Assembly: GCA_013397865.1 (NCBI GenBank)
Contig: VZTI01005197.1
Location: 2,438,420-2,502,419 of the forward strand
Direction of reading: 5' to 3'
Source: Struthidea cinerea
Taxonomy: Eukaryota > Chordata > Aves > Passeriformes > Corcoracidae
DNA: 64,000 bases
In this document: positions 14,901-27,800 of the stretch, one piece after another
Position numbering within the stretch: the stretch's first letter is position 1
How the letters are laid out: each line of letters opens with the position of its first letter
Notes under the pieces: model-generated
What the model was told of the DNA's origin: nothing
What the model saw: the letters and a program-made list of their open reading frames with translations, nothing else
Databases searched by the model: none
Translations under genes and position numbers: made by a program

Positions 14901-16673
14901 CTGATCTGGGTACATAAGGCAGCAGAGATTTATGGCCAGACCCCATCCCAGGGGGTGCCTATATTATGCAATAAAGCATGGTAAAGAAAACCCTACACGC
15001 CAACCCACCCCCAAACAGAGTTAACATCAACACAGTGCCACCCAAATGTCTCTGCTATCAACACAGGACTGCAATAACTGTTTTGCAGAGTACCTGAGGC
15101 AACATTTGCACCAATTTCAGTGAAATACAGCAATGTCACTGACACCTACAAAATCCTCCATCAGAACAAAATCTGTTTTTCAGCTCATCACAACTTAAAT
15201 TCAAAAAAAGATATTGTGCTAATAAGCTAAATCTATGACATTACATTAAAGTCTTATTATAGACTTAGGCCAACCTCATTAATGTTCAGAAAAGTCTGAT
15301 TTTAGCACATTTTGACAAGAAGCCTTCCTAATTGGAATGATTGTCAATCGTGGCTCCCTGCTGTTGAAAGCTGGCTTTTATCTTCAGTGTAATAAAGCTG
15401 GTTCTTTCTTTTTTTTTTTTTTAATGAATTGGAAAATGTAATTATGGAAGTTACAGCACGGATCCAGTAATGGTATCTGTCTTGGGGACAAGTTTGAGAA
15501 TCAATACATTCTTTGGCAGTATCTCTTAAACAAGGTCAACTGGAGTCTCAAATTGATGCAATATTTACAACTGACAAAAGAAACCATTTATAAGTTTTGT
15601 TGTGGAGTTTGTAGGTCTCACCTAGCCTGCCCTACTGCTCAAAGCAATCTCAGAATAAATGGAAACCTAAGGCTGGAGCAGCTGTTGAGCAGTGGCAGGG
15701 ATTCTAGAGTTCTCTCTTCTACAGCTCTCTGCTTTAGTAGCTATGTAAGACTGTCCTCCACTTAATTCTTCTGGCATTTATTAAATTAAAATGCAAGCTG
15801 TGCAGAATATAAAAGAATCCATCCAAAAACTGCCCCAAAAGAGCAACTTTGGTACAGAATGGTATTTGGGTTTGAACACATGCATTGCAGATCTCAGACT
15901 GTGATAAGGCCTGAAGAAGCAGGTGTTGTTATTCCAGTCTGCTTTAGCTTTAAAACTGCAGTAGGACAGCTTTGTTAGTTAAATCAGATTACTTACTTAA
16001 GAGCAAGGTAAGTAAAGGTTTTCTATTCATGTAGTAAGATCAATTTGCCAGGTGTAACAATGCAACAGTGTTATCAAGTTTTGTAACATAGAACAACATA
16101 GCAAGATGGTAGTTAGCCTGAGATAGCCATAGAAACATCCAATTTCGTGACGACGAGAAAATCTCCCTTTTATCTTGCAAAAATTATTACACTTCTGTAA
16201 CACTCTCACTATTCTCACACTTGTTTTTTGAACTGTTGAACTGATGTCGGTGTGGGAAGCATAGCCAGCTTAAGCTTGTGCTGCCACCAGAAACAAGCAC
16301 CTCAGGACACCTCAATCCCCTTTCTCACTCCCTTCAGCCCCAGAATCTCAAAGGGGCCTCACAGTGACACAGAACAGATTTCCCTCCCACTAAGTTCAGC
16401 AATAACTTCCATCGGTTTCCTGATCCAATTCACTGTGTGACTGCAAAATCACTTGTGCTGGCCCAAAAGCCCAAGACACTGGCATGGAAACAAGATGCAA
16501 GACTGTGTTTGGCATTAGGGATGGTTTAAACAGCATTACCATTTGTGAAATAGCTGTTAGCAGAAACAAATGTGTTACAACACTTCTTTACCAAAAATGA
16601 CAGAAAAGGATGAAAGAATGCAGGAAAGACAGTTAGTTTAGCACTTAAGACCACGCAAAATAGAACAACTTAC
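11988..16673 (-). other. FHIP1A: FHIP1A intron between coding exons 2 and 3
   Basis: 4,686-base intron, donor GTAAGT, acceptor ending TTCTGAAATACAG. AT-rich, with T runs near 12239-12252 and 15409-15422. No repeat family, RNA gene or extra exon was recognised. Confidence 0.85.
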
Positions 16674-17300
16674 TGGGCAAAAATAGGTGTTTTCTGCTAT
16701 GTGGTTTGCAACAAGGTTGTTTTCTGCAGACAGAGACATTATGAAAAGCAGCGCATCCCGGGCCTGTTGGCCTACTGTTCCTTCTCGATGGATGAAGGGG
16801 ATCAGCAGGGAAAATATGAGGAAATTGGCAGCTCCTTGGTCCTCACTAGTGTGGAAAAACAGTTCTAAAATGGAAGGATCTTTGGCTATTATAGAGCAGA
16901 GCTGGTTCAAGAGGACAACCAACTCTGTTTCCACTGTTGGAGTGCTTGTTCCTGAGCAGGAACTCAGCAACATCATCAAAGGCTTCAAAATGGGCTTGTG
17001 ATGCAGCAAAGGCTGATGAGACTGGGTTACGAGCATTTCATACATTTTGAGTTGCTCAATTTTTGTCTCATCAGTGAACTCTCGCCGTAGGCTCCAAAGG
17101 AAAAGCTTCTCCATTATGTTCTCTGAGACCACAAACTCCAGAATAGGCCCCATTGAGGCATCCTTTGCTTGCTCCTCAATCAATAAGAAAAGCATGTGCT
17201 CCACATAATTCTGGACAGTGCTGGCCTCATCAGGTGAGATTGCCCCATACTTTGCCTGAGTGTTTTTCAAAGGATCGTGCTTCTCTAAGATTTTCAGAAC
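16674..17300 (-). CDS. FHIP1A: FHIP1A coding exon 2 (residues 35-243)
   Basis: A 627-base internal exon, exactly 209 codons, phase 0 at both ends. The acceptor is TGTTCCTCTTTAG ending at 17301 and the donor is GTAAGT starting at 16673. It encodes most of the N-terminal RAI16-like region of an FHIP protein. Visible landmarks are VLKILEKHDP (35-44), NYVEHMLFLLIEEQ (65-78), EKLFLWSLRRE (98-108), SHQPLLHHKPILKPL (128-142), LNQLCSIIAKDPSILELFF (165-183), HREGTVGQQARDALL (205-219) and the closing YFCP (240-243). FHIP proteins are helical-repeat scaffolds without enzymatic residues that bridge Hook-dynein to cargo membranes. The frame has no stop or frameshift and the substitutions look conservative, so the exon appears functional. 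A TTG at 17270 can look like a start in this frame, but it is an internal Leu codon and the exon continues upstream to 17300. Confidence 0.93.
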
Positions 17301-18689
17301 CTAAAGAGGAACAAAGGCAGATCAGTTTTAATGCACTTGAATGCATCATAAAAAACATGCACTTATCACTACAAGGAAAAAAAATAATCAAAATTCTTTA
17401 ACACAAAGAGCATTAAGTCTTTTTATGTTTTCAAACTAAGAAAGTTTGATGGACAAAATGTGAAAGTTTCACATTTGGCATGTACAAGGCAAAATTGTAA
17501 TGCTTTTGTTCACTTCGTTTTAATAAGCACCTAAATTTGTCATTTACCCTGTTCCTGAAAACTAAGGGTTCTCTGAAATAGGGATAAACCAGGTTTCCTT
17601 CAGGGTTCAGAAACTGAATTTCAATGACGTTTGAAACAAGTTTGTCACAGAGGACTGAAATTAAAGGGCCTGCTCTCCAGCCAGAGCAACTGTGCCCAAG
17701 AGTATCAATATCATGGGATGACTTGCAGCTGTAAGAGTAGTAGCAGCCCACAGTGCTGCTCTTCGCTTGACACCTTTTATATGATACCAAATGGCCACTG
17801 ATGCCCACGTACTCTTACAACTTTCAATAAAGTAGTGATAGTCATCCCAGCACTTCTAACTCGGAATTACATTCTGTTGTGCATGCAAACAATAAAGCTC
17901 ATTGTCTGCAAAAAAACCATCATCTTTAGCCTTTTTGTGGAGGATAATTGCCACAAAACCGTAAAGGAACAGTGGCTCCCCTAACATGAAAGCATCACTA
18001 GTTAGGTGAGAAAAGGAGACTCTTGAACAACAGCTCCTCTGACTCTGGAAACATCTCAGAAACACCACCATTTGTCTGGCTGGTTTCCTGGGATAGCCAA
18101 AGAACAACAAAAACAGCAGCACAGAAATCAATTTTATCTAAATTGTTATTCATATTACTGCAGCAAATAAGACTTTATACTATGGTGCTCAGAGCAAAAC
18201 ACCTTTGCCTAAAAGCAATTACAATCCTGATGACATGCAAACAATTTTTAGAATATGCTGAAGTGTATAATCTACATCTATCCATAATAAACAAGAGTGC
18301 ATGCAGCTTTGCACTGTGCACCTAATTTACTTTACAAAGGCAAGACTTACCCAGCACAAGGAAAGGAAGCACAGAAGTTTGCAACAGGGTGCAAATCACA
18401 ATGAATCAATAGCAGAGCCAGTAAGAAGATCTAGGCCTTCAATAAGATATTACCATGTCCTACCACTTCCCATTTAGATGCAAATCTGGAGTTCAAAGTG
18501 TGATTAGTAAAGGCTAACCATACCTTGAAAGGTCAATTACCTTTGCATTTTAAAAATAGTTGTGTCATCTACTACATTCTGCATGAAAGACATTTGTTCC
18601 TGAGCAATTCAGGATTATCCCACAAGAAAGAACGAAGCAAATTTGTATTAATGCAGCTTACTTCAATCAATAAAACTAATTAACATTAC
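17301..18689 (-). other. FHIP1A: FHIP1A intron between coding exons 1 and 2
   Basis: 1,389-base intron, donor GTAATG, acceptor CCTCTTTAG. It contains stretches open for 125 and 91 codons on the minus strand (17431-17808 and 17856-18131) with no family resemblance that I can see. No additional exon is expected, because HWAQ|VLKILEK joins as in the family. Confidence 0.85.
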
Positions 18690-18791
18690 CTGTGCCCAGT
18701 GTGTTCTAAACACTATCATGCATGTTTCTGGGTCAACACCCTGCAGGCTGGGAGCCTGCCTCTTTCTGCTGATACTTGTTCCAGAGGACAT
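18690..18791 (-). CDS. FHIP1A: FHIP1A coding exon 1 (start codon, residues 1-34)
   Basis: First coding exon of an FHF-complex / Hook-interacting protein. It encodes 34 residues, from an ATG at 18791 to CAG just before the donor GTAATG (18689 downward). The segment DPETC (residues 20-24) followed by HWAQ (31-34) matches the conserved FHIP N-terminus, where DPETC precedes a HW.QV motif. The V is supplied by the first codon of the next exon, so the join is phase 0. The ATG is the first in-frame start after an in-frame TAG at 18860-18858, which overlaps the predicted splice acceptor. Its context has A at -3 but T at +4, so it is adequate rather than optimal. Residues 1-19 are basic and serine-rich with no signal peptide or membrane segment, as expected for a cytosolic adaptor. 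Confidence 0.85.
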
Positions 18792-18857
18792 TATAAAATT
18801 TCCAAAAGTCAAGCCAACTGGGCCATGCTGAATTTCTTTTTTAAATCCTCCAGTGAG
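18792..18857 (-). other. FHIP1A: FHIP1A 5' untranslated part of the start-codon exon
   Basis: Predicted 66-base 5' UTR segment directly upstream of the FHIP1A ATG. The upstream boundary rests on a pyrimidine-containing acceptor ending CATCTGTAG (AG at 18859-18858). A second possible acceptor, ending GCCCAG at about 18818, would shorten the segment and remove the upstream ORF. The segment contains one upstream ATG (18826-18824), out of frame with the main start. The coding frame is open from the acceptor to the ATG and adds no earlier Met. Confidence 0.5.
18809..18826 (-). promoter_or_regulatory. Upstream ORF of five codons in the FHIP1A leader
   Basis: ATG GCC CAG TTG GCT TGA, read on the minus strand, encodes MAQLA and then stops. 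The start has A at -3 and G at +4, a stronger Kozak context than the main ATG, and the stop lies 17 bases before the main ATG. If the 18857 acceptor is used, ribosomes would meet this start first, so it could dampen or condition FHIP1A translation. The regulatory role is inference; the sequence itself is plain. Confidence 0.45.
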
Positions 18858-21800
18858 CTACAGATGTTGAAGAATCATGATGAAATTGATACTCAGTCCT
18901 GAGCTTTGATGCCCACAGAAATCTGTTAAAAAGAAAACAAAACCAAAAAAACCCACACATATACCAGTGCACATCAAAATACAGTGTCTAACAAAAAAAC
19001 ATCTTTATAGAAAACACAAACTTTTCTTCTTTTAATTCAGTTTTAGGACAGAATTCTTCAAAGCATGTTATATAGGACCATCTTCTCAGACTTTTGCTCA
19101 TGATAACGGCTTATAATGCTCAAACTTCTGAGATCAGTGACTGAAATAAGGTGCTACTGAAATAAACAAGCACAGCAGAAGCTCATGCAACAAACATTTT
19201 GTGCATTTTTAGTTTCTCGTGATGACATTTTTGCCATCTGACCATGTCTCTTCAAAGTTGCTTAGTAACTAATGTCGCACAGACTGAACAGGTAAAAAAA
19301 AGTACAGGTTATTTCTCTGTTTTTTTTTTTTTTTTTTAAATATCTTCCAATAATAGATATAATTACAAATACTTAGACGTGCTCTGCCAGAAACCATATC
19401 ATAAACAGTTGAAAACATCTGTAGAGCACCATATTCACATAGAAGGGTGCATCTGTATCAATACCAAAGTAAACAAAACCAAACAACATAAAAGATAAAA
19501 CCTTCGTGTATCCAAAGTCAAATAAATTGAGATGTCATATTAAAGGACTATGAGAATAGGATCAAGCATTGAAACATTCCTTTCATCCATTATTTAATAT
19601 CCTAGATATCTGAGTATCAAAGTAGTTGCATGTCTGCAGAGGAAAGTTAAAATGAAACAGAGACTGATATCTTGCAGATTTTTGAGAGGTTTAGGAGAAC
19701 ATATTATTCCCTCACACACCAGTATCTAAGTCACACAGCTCTCCCCCTTTCACCCCTTTTTCTTCTTTTTATAAAGCTTACATTTTTATTCTCCTTTTTG
19801 CAAACCAACTAGGCATTTATTTCAGTTTGTGACCATAGCAAAAAAAGCCCAACCAAAAGCGCCCAACAACAAACAATTTTTTTGTACCATAAGCTGCCAA
19901 ATCCCATACAGCAATTCTTTGCCAGTATAGAAGAGATTTCTCTATGCATATCTTAAAAGATGAAAATCTTTTCTCTGTAGTGGACATCTCTGCTCCCTGT
20001 ACATGTGCTCTGTTTATATTCTTGAAACTTCTACCACAGAAAACATCCAGCCTGTCTCAAAAGTAGCAGCAACTTTTGCCATTTTAAAAGAGTTCAAAAA
20101 TATACAGGGTACAACTTCTAAGAATTCTGAGGCAAGCAAAGAGCAAAAACTGGTTATGCACTCCCCTGTGTATATATACACATATATTCATATGTTCAAG
20201 ATTCAATTGCATGATCGGCCTCCCCCTTCCATCCTAATCCTGCCTCTTTCAGCATTTACAATGCATTTTCTGTGCATTTGCTAAGCACTCTCACGCAATA
20301 CAATTAACACAACCTACCCCATCCTCTTTGCAGATAACACATTCCATGTGTGGAGAAGCCAGCATAACCAGCATAAATCCTGCACACTTTATCTATTCGG
20401 GTAACACCACTTCCAGAATGAAGCTGGCACTCCGTATGAACTACTCTCCAGATTATAAACTACCTGGAGCCAGATCCATTGGAGAGGATTGTCCACAACC
20501 AGTAAGAATTAGCTCATAGGAATCAGCCGGAATTCCCTCTGCTGGAAATAGAGGGAATCACTTAGAAAATATCATCAAAGTCTATACTCCTTGTCCCCCT
20601 GCTCCAACCACACTTCTCCCCTCTCTATCTCCTCCATACTTATACAGGCCTTACACTTCCAAGCATTCTCCTTCCCATCAGCTTGTTTCATGTGCTCATT
20701 TACTTGAAGGCACCTACCAGTACACTGCTACTTCTTAAACAGTCCTGTGAAAGTGAATTGTGCTATTTCTACATTACTGATGTTCCTGCATAGAAAAAAC
20801 AACACCAAACCAAAACAAAAACCCACAAACCACACACCAAAATAATCAGAGATCAAAGTAGCAAATAGATTTGAGAACCCAACTTGAGAGACACAGGATG
20901 TGGGTGCTTTTATCATTACTGACTTAAGTAGATACCACCATACCTCAAATGCACAACTCCTGGCAACGTGCCTGCAGCTCTGCACGCTCAACATTTCTAC
21001 CAAGAAACACTGGGAAAACACAATGCATGCTTACACACCATTTAGAAAAAGCCTGCTCTAAGCACTTTGTCTAATACCACAGCGAATAATCCAAGGAATA
21101 TTTAACTGACATATACTTCAGATCACCTGCCCACTTCCTCCTGGTTTCCTCTTTGCCAGCACTCTCCTTCAAACAGAAATCTATGTCAGTAGAAGTCCAG
21201 CAGACTCCTCTGGGCAAAAGTGTCCTTCACTTTACAGCCCTAATTCACTGTTTTAGCAGATCTGCCCTGTGCACGAAACAAGCAGCTTTGGAAAAACTAA
21301 TATGATCATGTAATTAAAGATGGTATCAGAAGGTGCAGCAAGAGAACTTAATTAACAAACCAGAGGCAAGCTCCATTCTGGAATTTATGAGTTCCTTCAC
21401 TTGACAACTTAGAGGTTGTTTCAATGTAGCCTTTGCATATTGTTTAAGAATTTAAATAAAAGAAACTGATAATACACATATACCTATCGCATGAGAAATT
21501 CTGTTAGCGGCATAGAATCAGAAACTTCAGATCAGTCTCCAGCACTTAAGATAATAAACAACAATAAGGAAGACTATGGCTTTCTTCACAAATTCTGATA
21601 AAAATCAGTGATGTAAGACTCTCCAGATGCATGCAAAGCTCTAGGATGTTACCACACACAGGCAACCCAAAGCTGTTTAACCCACTACCCTCCTTTCTCC
21701 TCTAATCTGTTTTAATTCTCTGTCCTCCTTAGCCTTTGCAATTTTCTGTCTTCTTCATCTTTTTTCTTTTTTTCTTCATGCATCTTTCCTATCCCAGCTT

Positions 21801-24800
21801 CAGATGCTACTCCACAAACATCAAGACAGGATTCTTTCCCTCACTGCCAGACAGACCCTATCCTATCTTTTAGCTCCCTAAACAGACTGCTTGGGGGTAG
21901 AAGTTCCATACTGGAGTTCAGATTCCTAAAATATTGCCTGCTTCTCTGCAGCTAGGAAAAGACCTCAACTGAACAGAAATGGTACGTATCTTGCCACCCA
22001 TTCAAAATACAAGATGCCAAGAGGTCCACTGACAGAGCCACTGTTATGTTTCTGTGTCCAGCAGGAAAGCTCACTTTCCACAACAGTGCTATTTAGTTAT
22101 TGATGTTTGTGTAAGAATTTATAACCATCACTGTGGCACTGAGCATTCAAGTCCTGCCCGTTAACAGCTTACTGCCTAGGCAGATGACTGCTACAGCCTG
22201 CACTTGGAGAATGGACATCTTTTCCTACACAAGGATATTCTAAGTCCAGCCACCACATACAAAGAACAGATACAGTCCCAGTGAAAGACTCCTTCAAGAC
22301 AAGCAGATGCCCCCTCATCTCCAGCATAACAACCCCTAAGGTCCTATTTATCCAAGATACTTAAGAGCTTCTTGCTATTTCCAAGTCCCAATTTGGGCAC
22401 ACTCAAATAGCAACATAGTGAATTCTCAGATACACAAGTCACCAAAAACTGCCAGCATTTTGATTCAAATTGCATCTTTGTCAGACTTAGATCAGAAGAG
22501 CAAGGGCTTTCAGTGTTGCCAACTCTAGAAATGTCTATGCTACCAATCACAGAAACCTTTTAGGAAGGTCCCCTCAAGCTGATGTTTCATGCATCCTGTC
22601 TGGTCCACTGATTGTGTTTGTTATTACAGACACAAACACTATCCCATTGCTTGGTAAAGATATTCAGGAATATGCGACCAACAAACTGTAAAATAGCAAA
22701 TTCATCTCCAGAATTTATGTTCTATAACTAAAACCTGCACCTAGCAGAATACTGCAAATACATACAATCCCAACATTAAAGCTGCTTACCTCTTTAACAA
22801 GAAATAATCACCAAAAAGATAGTTTGTCCTGCAGTGACAAACAATAACATCTCTAATGTTTCACTCTTAATGTTTACTCCTACTTCACAAAAGTCATCGT
22901 AAACAGACTATACAGAGAATCAAATGAAGAATAAAAATAGCAAATTTAAATTACTAGTGGAAAACAACTTGCCTGCAGCAAACATTGACAAGGGCTTAGT
23001 TCACTTGCCTCTGGCCCAGCTATTGGATCGGAAATCTCAGAGCAGTTGAAGAACACAGACATTATCCTCACAGCAGCCCAACTATGGCTTTTTAATCATC
23101 TCTAATCTAAAAGTAACAAGACAGCATTGCAGACTGCAATGTGCAATAATATTTCTAAGTTCAAATCAATTCCCCTAAGGAAGCAAATATTTCCAGTTTC
23201 AAAAGCGTCTTGGGATGCTGGGATTTCCTTACTAATACAAAACACTAATAGACTGTGTAGGCTTCAAAGACTTCAAACTCTGTAATAACGTTTCAAAAAG
23301 CTTTTGACAACTTAAGTGGTCACAGAGTAGATCCTAAAAACAGCATCCCTATTTAAAAAAGGTAATTCAGTTGGAAGAGAGACTATCTTGTAAGATACAT
23401 TTCAATCTAACAGCATGCTGTAGTTACAGCAGTAGCAGACAGACTACATTCATTGTAAGCAGATTTTGTTACTGGATTAGGTTTTCCTGATTTTATTGCA
23501 AGACTAAATGTGCAACACTAACTGTAACATCACATCATTCCCTGTGAATTAAATGTCACTCCAATTAAACAAGACAAATAACCTGACCATAATGAGTCCA
23601 AAGGTGATGAAGTAAATTAATTAATAAAACACAAATTCATGGAGGAAAAAGTAGAAGTGAACTCAGGGAGCACTAAGAACAAAAGTAACCATTTATTTTA
23701 ATCAGTTCATTATTAGAACTTTACAATAATTTACCCTTTTGTCTCTCTTAAATCCTGATCAAGTTATTACTCCACCATTTGATAACCCTGACAAGCGTGA
23801 ATATACCTCTCATGCAGTCCATTCAAAATTCTACTTCCAAAAGTCACTACTGAGTTTAATACTTTGACTCAGCCATACAGTAACAGAACCTTCTTAGCAG
23901 GTAAATCTTCCATATCTTATCTATCAGTTGCTTAACCCTATCACAAGGTCAAGTCCACTTACCTATGCCTTCTAGAGCTATTTCAGAAAGCTTTAGTACA
24001 ACTCGGCCTATTTCCAGTTGAAGAAAAGCAGCAGTCCAGAACTGCACGGGGTAGCTTTAGATGAGACTGAGACCCAGTCATTGGACTCATGGGAGGATAT
24101 CTGCATTCAGTTTTCCTTCAGAAGCCTAGAAGCCATCAGCTCTTTTTACACAGCTGATTACAGGGCTGAACACCCCAAACAAAAGAAGTACTTATTTTAC
24201 TGCAAAGTACACTGGAAGAACAGCCTAGCAGAGAATCCCTTGTGGAGTCTTCTCACACTGGAGTGTCTCTTCTCAAAAGTTTCACTTTTGAATTAAAAAA
24301 AAACCAAACCAGAACAGAAGTTGGCAGGGTTGGGATTTCCCAGGCAATGTATAACAAAGACAAAAGATACACAGCCTAATACAGTAATACAGTAAAGAAG
24401 GCATAAAACATGCTGCAAGGCTGTGCAATTTATCAAAGTTGTCTTCCGTTGAGACATTAAGATGCCACGCTCAACAATTTGCAACAGGTGAACCTCTGTC
24501 AGTTCAGGTACACAAGAGGCAACAGAGAAACCTCGATGGACATGAAAGAAACAGTGTATATCAAAACTTTTTCATGAATCAGTGTAGCATAAAGGGGCTT
24601 GAAATTAGACCACTTCAAAGAAGCGGAGGGAAATTATATGGTCTTGCTCTTAGCTATGCAAGTCTCTGATAAGTGGATGAGGGAAGATAGGAGAAAAATG
24701 AGTGGCAAATTTTAGCATGCCTCAACTTAGTTTCAACTAAAAGGGACCTTGTTCAGGATTTGTTTACTTCTGATTGAAAAGAAAGCTTTCTGCACAAATT

Positions 24801-27800
24801 TGTCAGATTTTCTTTCAGGACTATGATCAGGGAGGGGGTTTAAATCTCATTAACAATACTGTTTCAAAGGAAGACATCAATCCTTTCAAAAAAAAGGATT
24901 CATAGTGCTTGTGGCAAAGTTTTGATGCAAAAGCAAAACCTATGAAGAACAGCCACGTCCCCACCACTAACGATCCTATACAATCACCAAAAGAGTGCAG
25001 AAGGATTACAGGTTGTTCACTGGAGAGCAGAAGGTCTGTCGTAGACAACTGCGAAACCATCGGTGGTTAAAAGTCACTGCATCAAGGAATCCTCATTTTC
25101 ATTAAGTCCTACTATCCTTCAGAAGATCTACTAGCAAGAAAACTGAAGCAGATTACTAGAGGAACCATTTAAACCACATGAACACTTCTTCGTTTGTCCT
25201 TTGATGTTTCAGTGCTGCAGTCCCAATTTGTCCTGTCTTGTCTACCTCAAGCAAGCATTTCACATTTGGGCAGCTTTCCTCAATCCAGTTTTTCTACCCA
25301 GTATTTGCAAAGATGCTAAGCCTTCCATGTGTAGGTGGGACAAGATATGTTTTACACTGATAAAGTTATCTGCTTAAAAGCCTAACAGAGAACAAGTCAC
25401 CACAAATAGTAAAGCAATGTAGTTAATCAAAGTATCAATCTGTTCTCATCAAGCACAATTTAATCCAACCTGCTAACATGAAAGTAAGAATATCTTGTGC
25501 CTTGTCCCCACAGAGACTGCCTAACAATCTCTCTCATGAGAGCAACTACCCACATGTTTTATAATGAGACAAAAATCTTCCTGTCCCATCTACAGTCAGC
25601 CTGCTTCTGTTAAAAACCACAATTCATCTTTTATCAAATGTCTGGGGAGCTACACTACTCACATATTTATTGTAGATTCACATTAGCTCAATTGGGCTAC
25701 CACTAAGCTCTTCATGTGATCTGTATTATACATGGTATTATACATTAGGAGGTCCAGGTTCCAGCATTAAATAACTACATGGCTCTTCAGACACATGAAC
25801 AGGCAAGCAGCAGTGACACCCCAAGGCCCAGCTGACAGCCCCAGCCCAGCAGTGCTACACGGGCATAAATGGGCTTGCTCCAAGGGCAAGCAACAGGATC
25901 AACTCCTGCTGGCAGCCTATGCACTGGGACACAAGCTAAGCCACATCCCAAGCCCTCAGAGACTCCTGCTGCATGGGTCAGCCAAAATGAAAGAACAGAG
26001 ATGCCAGTTAGGTAGTATGGTCCAAAATGCATTGGTGGGTTACACTAAAATTACACACAGTGTATCTAGGAAGGTAAACAGCTACCCAGCAAAGACAGTT
26101 CATCAAAGGTCACATTACCAAAGTAGAGAAATGGCACTGATTGCTCCAGAAAACAGGAATTAAACAACATAGAATACTTGACAGAGACCTTGACCTGCTC
26201 AGGAAAGGCACGATTTACCTGTTATACCACAGGGTATTTTCATGTACCACACACATTTGCACGTAGGCAATTTCACTGGAACTTGAGAGCATACAATTAC
26301 TGAAGCTATGTTTGCAAAGTCCCAGGAGGAATGAACTACATATTCATATCCCTAGGTCATAATTCTGAAGATAGAGAGACAAAAAAATACGATTGTTATT
26401 CTAATAGTATGACTTGATCCTTTTTATGAGAGATAAGGAATATAATAAACCTGTTTCTCTGTTGTATTTGATGTCCTCACATTTAACCTACTACAGAAAG
26501 CCAACAATTCAGTAACAATCTGTGTTCAAAACACAGATCACATTGGTTAAAAACTTAATAATAAAATAGCAGCTAGGGTTCTTAAAATCCAAGATAGATA
26601 CCTCTCTATTCCCAATAGCATTCTAGCACAGTATGACTGAGGTGTCCAGTCTGCTACTAGCAGACAGCTGGTGCAAAATGGATATTAAAACTAAACTTTA
26701 AAAAAATGCCTTAAAAATAGCAGTTCAGAAAAGTTCTTTTCTACCTACATACTAAAGAATGCAGATGTCATTGAACTGAAATCAGTTCAAAGGCTTTAGC
26801 TTTGCTGGTTCATTCCCACATCCCCACCAAAATTGATGACCCCAGAAAAGACTGCTTCCATAGAAAACCAAGTCATAAAAATGTCCAGGGCCCACAGATC
26901 AAAGCATTTGGTGTTGTACTGTGTGAGACAGACATTACAAGCACAACAAACCTCAGTTTAAAATTTTGTACTGCAAGTGTGTTTTCATACCAAGTTTCAA
27001 AGAGAAACAAAACAACCCCAAAGGGCACAGCACATGTCACTGAGTGAAAGAAGCTACCTTTCATTACTTCATTTATAGGTGAATTACAAATATCGCATGC
27101 TATGTCTAGACTAGTAATTTTTTGTCATAATTGAAGTGAATTATTGCTAAAAAACAATTGTTGCCAAAGTCCTCATCTCTACTGAGAATCTGTACAGGGT
27201 TTATTTCCAAATTCATCACTATCCAGGAGCGGGAGGGGAGCAACACATTAGAAAGCAGACATTTGACAAAACCTACTTTATGTTCTGATTATGCTAGTGG
27301 AAGAAAAAAAGAAAAATGATCCATGCATTCTGTGCACCAATTTTGCTTTCCAAGATAATTCTGACACCTTTGTGACACACAAACCTGGCCCCAACACGCT
27401 CATAATTTAGAAAAACCACATGTTTCCCAAAGTTGTGATGCTGGAGTGATGGAACATTTTTTCTTGTTTAGATTGTTTTTGAGAAAGGTAAAACAGTTTC
27501 TGAAGCTAAAAGTATAAAATAAATTCATAGGAAATTATTAAGTTGCCTTTCTAGAAAGCCTTCCTGACAGGAAGATGAATGAGACCAGCAAAGCAATAGC
27601 AGACTCTATACTCTGAAGATTTAAAACTATTTTCAGAACACTAGCATACAGAACAGGAAATACTACCTTCCCAAGAGAAAGATGGTCTAGAAAAATGTTA
27701 TCAATACACCTGTAATTATCATATCTAGATTACAGAAAACAAGATTAAGTGATATATTTTATAATAATATGTAAGACGATTTTTCCAGTGATTTGTACAA

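Noticed and set aside
16638..16673. Continuation of the large FHIP1A frame past YFCP (VSCSILRGLKC and stop)
   Set aside because: This is read-through of the GTAAGT donor into the intron; the true continuation is VLATGLSGLYSSLP in the next exon.
16687..17001. 104-codon plus-strand frame
   Set aside because: Antisense shadow of the FHIP1A 627-base exon.
17431..18131. Minus-strand open frames of 125 and 91 codons between the first two FHIP1A coding exons
   Set aside because: They lie inside an intron whose flanking exons already join as in the family, have no recognisable domain and no good splice pair.
18699..18902. 67-codon plus-strand frame
   Set aside because: Antisense shadow of the FHIP1A start-codon exon.
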